Assembly (NCBI GenBank): GCA_938743325.2
Contig: OW568868.1
Location: 434,001 to 498,000, forward strand
Reading direction: 5' to 3'
Source: Pycnococcus provasolii
Taxonomy: Eukaryota > Chlorophyta > Pseudoscourfieldiophyceae > Pseudoscourfieldiales > Pycnococcaceae
DNA: 64,000 bases
Of the stretch, positions 37,681 through 47,158 are shown one piece after another. A program made the translations under genes and the position numbers. The notes beneath the pieces were generated by a model that was given only the letters and a program-made list of their open reading frames with translations, did no database searches and had not been told where the DNA came from. The stretch's first letter is position 1, and the number at the start of each line of letters is the position of its first letter.

Positions 37681-37776
37681 CTTACACTCTGACCAGTGGT
37701 TAAGTATGTGGAACTCTGTTACCCCCCTTTTTTTTTGTTACTTTGCCGTTATCATCCCACCCACAATCCTATACTT

Positions 37777-39924
37777 CTACGCGTGTTGCTTCCCCTTGCC
37801 CTTCTTATCGTTCAGCTCCATCGCACCTTTCATGCGCTTGTGCTTCGAAGAAGGTCCCTTCTTCTTCTTCAAGTCGCGTCGCGGCGGCGGTGTGATCTTC
37901 CCGTCTGCTTCGTCCGGCTTCAAGCCAAGCACGTCGCCGTCAATCGACGGCGCGCATACGATGCATGTTGACACGGCTGCAACCGCATTTATGCGCTGGT
38001 GGTATGCCTTCACATGCAGCGTAGCGAAATCAGCGTAGTCAAAGCCCTTCCCGCGATGCTTTGCTGCAGCAACTTGGTGCGGACACGGCACTCCGTACTG
38101 TGAGTAGATTCCGCACGCGCATTCGAGAGACGTCACGATGTCATCATCCACCGGCATCCGCACTGTCACGGTTTGGACGTCATCGACGACGAGGGCGGTC
38201 GTCGGAGAGGACCACGTGACCTTCAAATGCGCAGCATCTTGGAGGCTCTTCTCCAGCAAAGTCGTCGCACGGTCCAGCAAAATCGATGTCGTATCAGCGC
38301 TCACGCGCCTATGAAACTCAGCAAGCTGGTTGACGACACGGACGTGCGCCTCTTGAAAAAATCCAAGCGGCGGGAGGAAGCGTGCGCTCTTGCACGTCTT
38401 GCTCATGGCTGCGTTGATGCTCTCTGCGAACTGACTCGTCACCCTGCCGTGCAAGGCAACGCCTGCCTCGTTCGCCGCGAAGACAGAGTAACGGCATATG
38501 TCGAGTTTTGCCAAGTACGCGTGTGCAGCATGGCTGCTTGCCCGCAGGTTCTGCATTGCCTCGTCGTAGTCGTCGCGTGTAACCGCTTTCACCACAGCCC
38601 AGAATAGAAAGGCTCGGTGGCCAAGGCATGCTCTGTTGCCCTTCACAACCTTGTACAGATTCTGGAGCAAGTGCCATGCGCACCAAAAGCTGAATGCGTC
38701 AGGAAACACGGCCGCGAGTGCTGCTGCTAATCCTTTGTCCCTGTCGCTAAAGATCACTTTGTTCGCGAAGAATCTGGTCAATCCTGCGCGAGCGCAGTTC
38801 CTTAGGAACCACGTCCACGATGCGGTGCTCTCTGAAGGAACACATGCCCAAGCGAGGAGGAGGATCGTTCCCTCAGGCGTCATCACGGTGAGGGTGAGGT
38901 ACACGCCCTTGTAATAGCGGTGCTTCGAATGTGCACCGTCCAGCGCTCCTACCGGCAAGACTGCATCCGCGAGGCTGTCGGCGGGTACAGCGAAGAATGC
39001 CGAGTCGAACGTGCTCGTAGCTGGCAGGACGTTCATGTCGAACGTGGCCCCGGGCGTCGCTTCGGTCGCGAGGCGCCCCCAACGCTTGAAGGCGCTGAAG
39101 CTATCGTCGTACGCCTCGTCGAGCAGGTCGAGCACTATGTGCTTGGCGTTCATTATCGTGCGACGGGCCGGGACAACGACGTTCGGCCTATCCTCCGCAA
39201 CGTGCGACAGCAGGTCCGATGCACTTATTCCGCGGTTCTGTCTGACCTTACGCTCACAGAGTGCTGCGAGTTCTTTCGCCGTCAGGTTCTGCTGCCCCCC
39301 GCAGTTCACGTGAGGGGTAACCTTCACCAGCGTCCACGGATTGTGCACGTCGGCGCACTTCCGTTCCCGCGTTAAGGAGCTCCCGCCTGGACAGCCTTTG
39401 GACTTCCAAACAATCTTCTGTGCCTGATAGCTGCCTCGCTTCGCCCCAGCGCGTGCCTCCTTCGTCGCTGTCACGTCCACCGCGTCGCGGCATCTAAGCC
39501 TGATGGACGCGTTGTTTGAGCCAGGCACTTGGACAAGACTCTTTCCTGGATGAGCCTCCCTCGCGCCCCGGAGTGCGTCCTCGCGGGAGTCGAACGTGGT
39601 CCCAACAATGCTCACAATGCTTCCTGGCTTTGTGAGAAGAAGCCTTGTGCCTGCACTCGCACTCGCCGCACTCGCCGCACTCGCACTCGCACTCGCACTC
39701 GCCGCACTCGCACTCGCACTCGCCGCACTCGCACTCGCACTCGCACTCGCCGGAACCACCGCAAGCTCATGATCCTTCTCCTTCTCATCATCGGACCAAG
39801 ACCAATCGACATCATCAATCTCGTCGTCAATATCCTCCCCCTCATCATCCTTCTCAGGCACATCAAGTAGGTGAGCTCTTACCTCGCCGAACGCTTCCCA
39901 AAACGTCGAAAAGGTTCGGAGCAT
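37777..39924 (-). CDS. MULE transposase with SWIM zinc finger
   Basis: The protein has 715 residues from the ATG at 39924. The N-terminus is acidic with an Ala-Ser run (residues 58-92) encoded by a CACTCG/GCACTCGC simple repeat. The MULE DDE domain has ALDGAHSKHRYYKGVYLTLT (first acidic residue), FSDRDKGLAAAL (second) and WCAWHLLQNLYK (the conserved CxxH region of Mutator transposases). The SWIM zinc finger near residue 635 reads CACGIYSQYGVPCPHQVAA (CxC...CxH). The tail is Lys-rich and could be a nuclear localisation signal. It encodes cut-and-paste transposition. No frameshift is visible, so it may be active. Confidence 0.93.
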   Translation of the reverse strand: MLRTFSTFWEAFGEVRAHLLDVPEKDDEGEDIDDEIDDVDWSWSDDEKEKDHELAVVPASASASASAASASASAASASASASAASAASASAGTRLLLTKPGSIVSIVGTTFDSREDALRGAREAHPGKSLVQVPGSNNASIRLRCRDAVDVTATKEARAGAKRGSYQAQKIVWKSKGCPGGSSLTRERKCADVHNPWTLVKVTPHVNCGGQQNLTAKELAALCERKVRQNRGISASDLLSHVAEDRPNVVVPARRTIMNAKHIVLDLLDEAYDDSFSAFKRWGRLATEATPGATFDMNVLPATSTFDSAFFAVPADSLADAVLPVGALDGAHSKHRYYKGVYLTLTVMTPEGTILLLAWACVPSESTASWTWFLRNCARAGLTRFFANKVIFSDRDKGLAAALAAVFPDAFSFWCAWHLLQNLYKVVKGNRACLGHRAFLFWAVVKAVTRDDYDEAMQNLRASSHAAHAYLAKLDICRYSVFAANEAGVALHGRVTSQFAESINAAMSKTCKSARFLPPLGFFQEAHVRVVNQLAEFHRRVSADTTSILLDRATTLLEKSLQDAAHLKVTWSSPTTALVVDDVQTVTVRMPVDDDIVTSLECACGIYSQYGVPCPHQVAAAKHRGKGFDYADFATLHVKAYHQRINAVAAVSTCIVCAPSIDGDVLGLKPDEADGKITPPPRRDLKKKKGPSSKHKRMKGAMELNDKKGKGKQHA

Positions 39925-40202
39925 GACGTGTGATGATGGTGGTACGTGTTCGTGAGAGAGTCTACTCGGATGATGGGTATGATGCTCACTAACGCTCTTG
40001 AGAATGGTGCTGATGATGAACCTTAAGGGGGAAGCGTACAGTCCCAGAAGGAAGGGGGAAGGGCTGACTGCGTCTTACAAAGGAGGTGCAACGAAACTCT
40101 GCTCAGGAGGAGAAGCCGGAGGAGAAGCCGACCTGACGACAGGACCAGAGGCGAGGCAGGGATCCCTTCCTGGTCGAAACCGCTGGTCCTGTTATTTTAT
40201 AT

Positions 40203-40279
40203 TAGGGTTAGGAAAAACCTATAATCTGGCCAAAAACAGCGATTTTGGCCTATAATCTGGCCATTTCTCGGTGCCTGAT
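40203..40279. repeat. Right terminal inverted repeat and target-site duplication of the MULE
   Basis: The 67-bp TIR (40203-40269) is the exact complement of 37237-37303 and is followed by the second GGTGCCTGAT copy (40270-40279). Confidence 0.95.
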
Positions 40280-41305
40280 TCGTTCACGGGTATGAAGTTT
40301 ACCGCGTGAAGTTTTGGTACCAGACCACGTGATGGCAATTTTTGAGTCCCAAAATCACGTCATGGCTCGGACATCGGAAAACGCGGGTACATCAGAGGGT
40401 ACCACGGAAATACCCTCTGGAACCCTCTGGAACCCTCTGGAATTACCCCGTACCCACGGAATACCCTCTGGTAAGTACCAGAGGACATCAGAGGGTACAT
40501 CACATCATGGCATCGCCAAACGGAATTGGCTTCGTTGCTGGATAGGGGTAGCTTGGTTGGGCCGTTGGGGAAAATCGAAAAGTCGCGGAAACAGACAAAA
40601 TCGTCCTTCTTTTCGATTCGTTTTTCGATTTATTCGGGAAAAGGGGCGGTACACCATCAAAAATGATAGGAAACCTTCAGAAATTAATACGGGAGTTGAA
40701 GTCGATACCATACTTCAGTCCCGATTAAGTTAGTGTATTGGTCCAGCTAAGAGAAGTTTCTACCAACTAACCTTACTCGTAGCTTGTTTTGTTTTTTTTA
40801 TGTTTTTGATTCCGAGATTCCTCGAGTCCATTCCTCGAGATCCTCCTCAGATCCTCGAGACCTTTCCACGCTGTCAAAGGACACATCGAGCACCCACCGC
40901 CACAAAAACACACACACCCCTTTGTACAAATACCGTGATCTGCATAGGGTCGAAAAGGTCAAACACGTTCCGCTCACCTAAGGGACTCTCTCTCACGCGA
41001 CGGGTCGCCTCCGGTAGGGTGATCCCTCACTTGAGCAACTACCCCTCACTTGAGGGTACCGTGACCGTATCGTGACCCGTTTCCGTGCACTGTCGTTCAC
41101 GCCAGGCCCAGCCGCTACCCGTACTGTGTTGGGCACCACTGAACTGAACGTTGGGCACAGTACCTCCCCATATCACCGTATCCCATCCAAACACACACCT
41201 TAAGCCTACCTTAAAGTTAGGTGGTCACTTCGAAGAAGGTCCTGGATTATTACGGACTTAAGCTCGCTGTAATCTCTGGTGGCCGGCGTTGGTGCACCAG
41301 GAAGC
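40280..41305. repeat. Intergenic region with clustered ACCCTCTGG / CAGAGGGT inverted motifs
   Basis: Between about 40388 and 40500 the motif ACCCTCTGG occurs several times, three in close tandem, with its complement CAGAGGGTA on either side, so several hairpins are possible. The remaining ~800 bp upstream of the ammonium transporter gene shows no gene; TCCTCGAGATCCTC repeats occur near 40820-40860. Confidence 0.5.
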
Positions 41306-44300
41306 ATGGCGAAGGGCAAGGATCATGGTGGAAGCATGGCGAGGGGCAAGGATCATGGTGGAAGCATGGCGAGGGGCAAGGATCATGGTGGTGAAGTGTC
41401 CTACAGACTTGCGTGCGCGTCAACCGTCATATTCATGCAAGCAGGGTTCATGCTCCTTGAGGCCGGCTCCGCGCGCATAAAGCACTCGCGAAGCGTGCTT
41501 GTGAAGAACATCGCTGGAGCGTGCCTGAGCTTTATCAGTTGGGCTGCCGTTGGCGCTTTCATCGAGAACGAGCACGGCAACATAGACGATCCGGGCTTTG
41601 TCAGCCTTGCTATCGGGGCAGGCTTTTGTGCAACTGCTTCCACAATAGTAAGTGGAGCCATAGCGGAGCGCACGAGGATTGAAGCATACTTGGTGTTCAG
41701 CATGTTCTTTTCCGCCCTCGTGTATCCAACAGGTCTGCGCCTAGTGGACTGGGCTGGCTCGTGGAACCTGTATATGCACGACTGCAGCTTTCACGACGCT
41801 GCAGGTGGGACGACCGTGCACGTTGCTGGCGGAGTCGCTGCGGGCGTGTTTGCCAAACTCGTTGGGCCGCGTTTGGGGCGCTTTGGTACGCGGGCGACCA
41901 ACATACACGGGCACAATGCGGCCTACGTCGCTCTTGGAACCTTCATCTTAATGTATTCGTGGTTCGGATTCAACGGTTCCGCCGCTGTCTTGTCGTTGCA
42001 CGAGAACAACGCCAACGCGCTGGAAACGGCAGAGAGCATCTTCCTTTCCACCTTGTTCGCCGCCGCCGCCGGGCCGATCGGCAGCGAGCTGTACCTCCTC
42101 TCACGGAAACGGCGTCTTGTGCTTGACCCCGGGGACCTCTGCAATGGCCTTCTCGCCGGCCTTGCCGCGATCACCGCAGGCTGTGACGTGATACCCGTTC
42201 ACACGAGCATCTTCGTCGGTGCCAGCGGTGCGGCGCTCGCCACGGCGGTGAATTTCTCCCTAAAAAATAATTGCATCGTCGACGATGTCGTGGGCGCTGT
42301 TGGCGTGCACGCGGTCGCCGGCGCGTGGGGAACGCTTTGCGTAGGCTTCTGCGGCAAGGTGGCTACGCCCAAGCAGTTCCTCATTCAATTGCTTGTGACG
42401 TTACTGATCGGCGCATATTCTGCGTTCACCACCGGGGCATTTTATCTGGCATTCGATCGCGCCGGGATGCACTTCCGAGCATCCGCGAAAGACGAGGTCA
42501 ACGGTCTGGATGGACGCTTTGAAGGAACGGCGACAGAGATCAAGCCACCCGAGGGCGTCGTCACGATCGTCGAGACGGACATTGCGAGCTCATCAGCTCT
42601 GTGGGAAGGTCATCCGATGGAGATGTCAGCTGCCCAGGAGATCCACGACATGATCATGCGAGAGTGCATGGCGCAACACCGCGGGTATGAGGTGGCGACA
42701 GAGGGAGATGCCTTCTGCATTGCATTTGGAAATACCATCGACGCGGCATCTTTTTGCCTTGACGTGCAGCGCAAAATGTCCGCGGCCAAGTGGCCAAACG
42801 CGCTGGAGACGGCAATCGCGGCACAGCAGCACACCGACGAGAATAAATTTAATGGATTGCTGATTCGTATGGCAATCGACACTTCGTGGTGTCAGCGCAC
42901 GATGCACAATACGTTTGGCACATTCCACTATCGTGGCAAGGCTATAAAGACCACGGCACAGATGCTGGAATGCATGCCTGATGGTGGGATGACACTGATG
43001 ACTCACAGGGTGCACAGGAAAGTGTTCTCGATGACCACTGCAATGGACAGCGCATTTATCATTCATCTCGGGCGGTACGATTTGCATGCAAAGACGTCGT
43101 CAAAAAGAAAGTCCGTTGGACTCTTTGCGCTCCTCCCTCGTGAACACGCGAAGCGTTTGCATGCTGCGAGTCGCATTGTCGTGGGTGAGCGCGAAGATAG
43201 TGGCTTTATTCATGCGCCTGGAGTGGATATGCAAGCAATTGGCAGCGTGGAAGGTTTTGGTGGGCCGATCGAAAAGAAGGTCGCCATGGTGTTCGTGACG
43301 ATCATTGACAGGACGAAGGCGCATCACCCTGCGATTGATCGCGTTGGTAGCAACGAAAATCTGTCGGATATCGACAACGCCGCATCTCCGACTCTAGACA
43401 ACCGTTTCGAGACTCCGGACAACTCCGTGCGAGGTGCATCGCTGTACACTTCCATGGTGACCTCCTCCTTCAAACGGCTCTCCAAACTGAGTCGGGTATG
43501 GCCTACTTCGGTATCGCCCACTTCTCCACCTAGTGGCGGCGGGTCCTCCAATGATCTGACTGCGCTAGATGATGAGGACCTCACTTCGACCACTGCCACC
43601 CACCGTGAATCGGTGAAGTACGTCGGCAGCATCATGCGAGAAACGCTGAAAGAATTCAACGGCTACTTCTGCCAGGAGCATAGGGAACGGTTTATGTTTG
43701 CATTCGAAAATCCTCGTGATGCAATCCTGTGGGCGATGGCTTGCTCAGATGCAGTGGATATTCGCTCAAAGTCGCTGACAATCCAACCTTCTTCGTTGGC
43801 GATTGGAATACACTACTCCACGCCTAGGCAGATACGTCCACACGGCACATCCGGAAGGGCAGACTACTTTGGTGACATGGTTAACACGTCGGCTCGCGTT
43901 GCGTCACGTGCTGCAGATAAGGTGAGCTCGTGTGGAGGGAGTGTTGTGATGTTGACGAAGTTGAGCCTCTTAGCTGCCGACTTAGATTCTGCCGGATCGT
44001 GGTGGCAAAATTCTGTCAAGTGTACCAGTTGCGGCGAGACAAAGCTGAAAGGCATCAAAGAATTGCATGAGCTATACGTTCTGGAGCGATACAGTGCGAA
44101 CGGCACATTCATTTCGGAGGATGAATCAGGCGTGGAGTTCTCTCGCGTTGAAAAAGCCTTACGCGAGGCTATGGATAAGATTGCCCGCGCCAATGATACG
44201 GGATTCGAAGACAGCGACAGCGACGTATCTGAACTTGAGAACGTGGTATCGCATACTAGTCCTTATGCATCAGCGCGTTCTTCTAGATCAAAAGTAAATT

Positions 44301-44371
44301 TAGCCACTGGCTTGAGTCTTGCACGGCTGAGAAATGAGATGCGGACAATATCTAGCGATGACATGGTTTGA
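41306..44371 (+). CDS. AMT-cyclase: Ammonium transporter fused to tandem class III nucleotidyl cyclase domains
   Basis: The protein has 1,021 residues from the ATG at 41306; the frame extends upstream only to a GTG. Residues 1-29 are three MARGKDHGGS repeats (30-bp DNA units). Residues 30-400 form a complete Amt channel: FMQAGFMLLEAGSARIKHSR, HDAAGGTTVHVAGG (Asp near 163, pore His near 172), GFNGSA, DLCNGLLAGLAAITAGCDVI and GVHAVAGAWGT (second pore His near 335). Cyclase domain 1 (about 415-600) has both metal-site Asp residues (ETDI; EGDAF). Cyclase domain 2 (about 658-930) has the GDMVNTSAR transition-state motif. The Amt part moves ammonium at a membrane; the cyclase part should make a cyclic nucleotide on the cytosolic side. 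Whether it is cAMP or cGMP cannot be read. Confidence 0.93.
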   Translation: MAKGKDHGGSMARGKDHGGSMARGKDHGGEVSYRLACASTVIFMQAGFMLLEAGSARIKHSRSVLVKNIAGACLSFISWAAVGAFIENEHGNIDDPGFVSLAIGAGFCATASTIVSGAIAERTRIEAYLVFSMFFSALVYPTGLRLVDWAGSWNLYMHDCSFHDAAGGTTVHVAGGVAAGVFAKLVGPRLGRFGTRATNIHGHNAAYVALGTFILMYSWFGFNGSAAVLSLHENNANALETAESIFLSTLFAAAAGPIGSELYLLSRKRRLVLDPGDLCNGLLAGLAAITAGCDVIPVHTSIFVGASGAALATAVNFSLKNNCIVDDVVGAVGVHAVAGAWGTLCVGFCGKVATPKQFLIQLLVTLLIGAYSAFTTGAFYLAFDRAGMHFRASAKDEVNGLDGRFEGTATEIKPPEGVVTIVETDIASSSALWEGHPMEMSAAQEIHDMIMRECMAQHRGYEVATEGDAFCIAFGNTIDAASFCLDVQRKMSAAKWPNALETAIAAQQHTDENKFNGLLIRMAIDTSWCQRTMHNTFGTFHYRGKAIKTTAQMLECMPDGGMTLMTHRVHRKVFSMTTAMDSAFIIHLGRYDLHAKTSSKRKSVGLFALLPREHAKRLHAASRIVVGEREDSGFIHAPGVDMQAIGSVEGFGGPIEKKVAMVFVTIIDRTKAHHPAIDRVGSNENLSDIDNAASPTLDNRFETPDNSVRGASLYTSMVTSSFKRLSKLSRVWPTSVSPTSPPSGGGSSNDLTALDDEDLTSTTATHRESVKYVGSIMRETLKEFNGYFCQEHRERFMFAFENPRDAILWAMACSDAVDIRSKSLTIQPSSLAIGIHYSTPRQIRPHGTSGRADYFGDMVNTSARVASRAADKVSSCGGSVVMLTKLSLLAADLDSAGSWWQNSVKCTSCGETKLKGIKELHELYVLERYSANGTFISEDESGVEFSRVEKALREAMDKIARANDTGFEDSDSDVSELENVVSHTSPYASARSSRSKVNLATGLSLARLRNEMRTISSDDMV

Positions 44372-44645
44372 TGATGAATATCAAACGTGTTTTTAAAAAA
44401 AATTTAAACACCTTCTTGTAAACCTCGCTGTAACCAACATTAACAAGTTTGAATCATTTTGCCAACTTCATCAATTTTATGCAACAACGGTCGCGAGTTG
44501 GTACGACATCACCATGTACACATGCGCTGTTGAATAGCGCCATGGAATGGGCTAAATGGTGAATGTGAATGGTGTGAATGGACGACAGCTTCACAAAGTA
44601 ATGTACAGTACATTCCATTACTCAATGAGCGATCTTGACCTTAGC

Positions 44646-46037
44646 TCAGGGTCCCTTCAGCGAGCCAACGAATGCTCGAAGCACGATTGCATTCTCCGAG
44701 CTTAGAGCAGCCTCATTCAAACCATCCTCAGCACGTGACAAAGCACTTTCGGCACCCGCGCGTGCTGTAGTATGGCACGCGAGACGGCTTATTAGCCATG
44801 CAAGCCTGGCCTTATTCCAGCTCAACTGTGATGTTAGTACGTACGCAAAGGCTGCACCGCATTCTGCCGTGAAGGGCGGTGGATCTTTCGGCGCCGCGTC
44901 GTCCGTAGCGGGCTCCTCTTTCACGATGCCTGAAGCGGGCGCTTCATCATGCGCTTTGCCCCCAGGTGCTTTTCCATGCGCTTTTCCAGGCGCTTTACCA
45001 GGCGCCTCAAAGTCGTTCTCGTCGGAGTCCAAGTCGCCGTCGGAGTCCAAGTCGTCGTCGGAGTCCAAGTCGCTGTCGCGATCACCACTATTCGACGCCG
45101 CACGTACGCCAGGCTCATAGCTCGCGCGCCGTGCGGCGCGCAATGCATTTTCGTCGTCGTGTGCTCCAGCCTCCGTGAGGCTTCCTTGAACAACGTGTTT
45201 GCCGAGTGCTAGAAGAGCCCCGACAGCCGGAAAGCGCTCGAGAGCGTTGTCAAGCATTTCATCGGCGTCCACTACACGAGGTGTAGTGGCAGCCGCCGCC
45301 GACGACGAGTCGTCGGCATCCTTCTCAGCCTGCCAACGGGCCGCGGCAGCGCGCGTGAAGGTTGCGTCGACCGTCCATGCAGTAATTGTGTGCCTTTGAG
45401 CCAACACTGCATCCGCAAGTTGTACGGCATGTCGAGGTGCCTTCGCCCAGAGCACGTTTCGTGCCTTCACCATCGCGCCGCTGCACGCCGCGGCGCACGC
45501 ATCCGCCTCTGCGAGTGCCGCGAGCGCCTTCGCCGCGCCCTTCGCGTCGCCTACTTGAGCGCGCGCCACGGCGAGACTCTCGACGGTTTCTACGTACTCC
45601 TGTCCTTCTGGTGCAGCCTTGGAGATGGCGCCTCGAAAGGTTTTCCATGCGTTGACTGTTTGCTCGGTGTGCATGTACGGTCCACATATATCTTCGCATT
45701 CCCAGACATCGCGCCCACATCCGTGCGTCGACTTTTCACGCGTCCACGCTGGTCTTGCCATGGCAGGTAAGCGTTGTTTTTTACGTCGCGTGAATTCAGA
45801 GCGCCACACATCTGCGAGTTGTCTTTGTTGAGGGGGGAGGTAATCACATAGCAACGATCGCAAACTTTCCGACTTACGAGTCAGTTGGGTCACACGTAGT
45901 TCCGATCGTTGCCCGTGAAGCGATGAGCCGTTATGCGTAAGACGTGTGCCTCGAGGCGTCTGCCATGAATTCCGAAGTGAACCTCCTGAACCTCCTGAAC
46001 CTCCTGCAACATCACTGCGCTTACGCTTCGAGCCCAT
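44646..46037 (-). CDS. Hypothetical TPR-like nuclear protein
   Basis: The protein has 463 residues from the ATG at 46037 (MGSKRKRSDVAGG); the upstream frame begins with TTG. A basic N-terminus is followed by RPAWTREKSTHGCGRDVWEC and a helical Ala-rich region (residues 125-290) with TPR-like pairs (VARAQVGDAKGAAKALAALA, DEMLDNALERFPAVGALLAL). Residues 315-375 are acidic and repetitive: a DSDxDL 18-bp repeat, then GKAPGKAHGKAP. The C-terminus returns to helices. The order suggests a TPR-type scaffold, possibly nuclear given KRKR. I do not recognise the family. Confidence 0.65.
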   Translation of the reverse strand: MGSKRKRSDVAGGSGGSGGSLRNSWQTPRGTRLTHNGSSLHGQRSELRVTQLTRKSESLRSLLCDYLPPQQRQLADVWRSEFTRRKKQRLPAMARPAWTREKSTHGCGRDVWECEDICGPYMHTEQTVNAWKTFRGAISKAAPEGQEYVETVESLAVARAQVGDAKGAAKALAALAEADACAAACSGAMVKARNVLWAKAPRHAVQLADAVLAQRHTITAWTVDATFTRAAAARWQAEKDADDSSSAAAATTPRVVDADEMLDNALERFPAVGALLALGKHVVQGSLTEAGAHDDENALRAARRASYEPGVRAASNSGDRDSDLDSDDDLDSDGDLDSDENDFEAPGKAPGKAHGKAPGGKAHDEAPASGIVKEEPATDDAAPKDPPPFTAECGAAFAYVLTSQLSWNKARLAWLISRLACHTTARAGAESALSRAEDGLNEAALSSENAIVLRAFVGSLKGP

Positions 46038-46369
46038 AGATTCGGATAGATTGGAGATTCGGACTGGACTGCCGACAGATATGCCGAGGAGCACAGCCTG
46101 ATGCCTGAGTGAGTGAGTGAGTGAGTGAGTGAGTGACAGCCGCCGCCGCCACGGAGCCGCCAACGCCAATGAGAGAGAACCTACGACAACAATAACACAA
46201 CGGTGTTGGGGGAACTGGGAGGGTCCGAGAGGGGGAAACCCCCAAACAGCCTAACCCTAACCCTATACCCTAACCCAGTAACCCTAACCCTAATCCTATC
46301 CCTAACCCTAACCCTAACCCTAACCCTAACGGTTCCGGACTCAACCTGGTTTCCCTTTTCCCTCTTGCC
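46038..46369. repeat. GAGT microsatellite and interstitial telomere-like tract
   Basis: (GAGT)n covers about 46106-46135, in the leader of the TPR-like gene. A CCCTAA tract with variants (CCCTATACCCTAACCCAGTAACCC, then four or more exact units) covers about 46250-46330, just upstream of the rhodanese start. Confidence 0.85.
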
Positions 46370-47158
46370 ATGGGATATTCCTTCCTTGCCTTTTGTCATT
46401 TTCATTTTTCCCGTTTATGTATGCTCTCTGGGTGGTATCCTGTTCAGAATAGAACACACTCACACGCGTCATATTCTTCTCGTACCCTTATTAATAAAAG
46501 AGGTCCTAAGATGGTCTCTGGGCCTTTGCCTGCGGCAAATGCTAGGGCCATGAAGTCCATACCCGGTCCCGTCAGTGAGTCCACTTCCCAGGAGACTTCG
46601 TCGGCTTCCCAGGAGACTTCGTCGGACTTGAATGAACGACGACTTTTGCAAATCACAGAGATGTACGCGGGATACCGAAAGAAACACTTCCCATCTGTCG
46701 ACGACATCGACGCACCCGACGCCCTCAAAATGACACAACAAGACAGTAGTAAGGTGGTGTTCGTCGACGTGCGTTCGCCGCAGGAAACGGCAGTCTCGAC
46801 GATACCTGGAGCGGCCTCGGAGGAGGCGTTCCTGCGCGACTTGCGCGCTGGCGCAATAGACAACACGACGGCAATCGTGTACTGCACAATTGGAATGAGA
46901 AGTGGAAAGTTTGTCGCGCAGCACGCGGAGGACGGAAAGGCGCACGGCGTTCGTCTGCTGAACCTTCGCGGGAGCGTGCTTGCTTGGACGCACGCGGGTG
47001 GTGACCTCGTTCGTCCGTCGGACAAGTCGCCGACGAAGGACGTGCACGTGTACGCGAAGCCTTGGGACTTGGCACGCGTGGATTACACGCCACACTTCTT
47101 GGCGAAGAAAGGATTCGTGCAGGCGTTCGTTGACAGCATCGCGAGGTGGTGCGCGTAA
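46370..47158 (+). CDS. Rhodanese-domain protein
   Basis: The frame has 262 residues from the ATG at 46370; internal ATGs at 46511 and 46550 are possible because the first 60 residues are not domain sequence. The rhodanese domain spans about 115-215: VVFVDVRSPQETAVSTIPGA, active-site loop VYCTIGMRSGKFVAQ (catalytic Cys in CTIGMRS) and LLNLRGSVLAWTHAGGDLV. The Cys loop CxxGxRS and the NLRGSxLAW ending resemble single-domain bacterial and plastid rhodaneses that carry sulfur. A duplicated SQETSSASQETSS lies in the linker (15-bp DNA repeat). The tail (VDYTPHFLAKKGFVQAFVDS) is conserved-looking. Confidence 0.82.
   Translation: MGYSFLAFCHFHFSRLCMLSGWYPVQNRTHSHASYSSRTLINKRGPKMVSGPLPAANARAMKSIPGPVSESTSQETSSASQETSSDLNERRLLQITEMYAGYRKKHFPSVDDIDAPDALKMTQQDSSKVVFVDVRSPQETAVSTIPGAASEEAFLRDLRAGAIDNTTAIVYCTIGMRSGKFVAQHAEDGKAHGVRLLNLRGSVLAWTHAGGDLVRPSDKSPTKDVHVYAKPWDLARVDYTPHFLAKKGFVQAFVDSIARWCA

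Larger units (their letters stand above)
37237..40269. mobile_element. Complete Mutator-like (MULE) DNA transposon, 3,033 bp
   Basis: Perfect 67-bp terminal inverted repeats at 37237-37303 and 40203-40269 begin GAGAAATGGCCAGATTATAG. They are flanked by an exact 10-bp target-site duplication GGTGCCTGAT at 37227-37236 and 40270-40279. Each TIR contains the direct repeat GGCCAGATTATAGG twice, 30 bp apart, a plausible transposase-binding pair. A single 715-codon MULE transposase lies inside, on the minus strand. Identical TIRs, an intact frame and an exact duplication indicate recent insertion. A CCCTAA-rich stretch (37292-37375) adjoins the left TIR, and the inner edge of each TIR itself reads CCTAACCCTA. 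Confidence 0.95.

Noticed and set aside
39612-39926. His-Ser and Arg-Val alternating frames over 39645-39750
   Set aside because: Translation of the CACTCG simple repeat inside the transposase gene in other frames.
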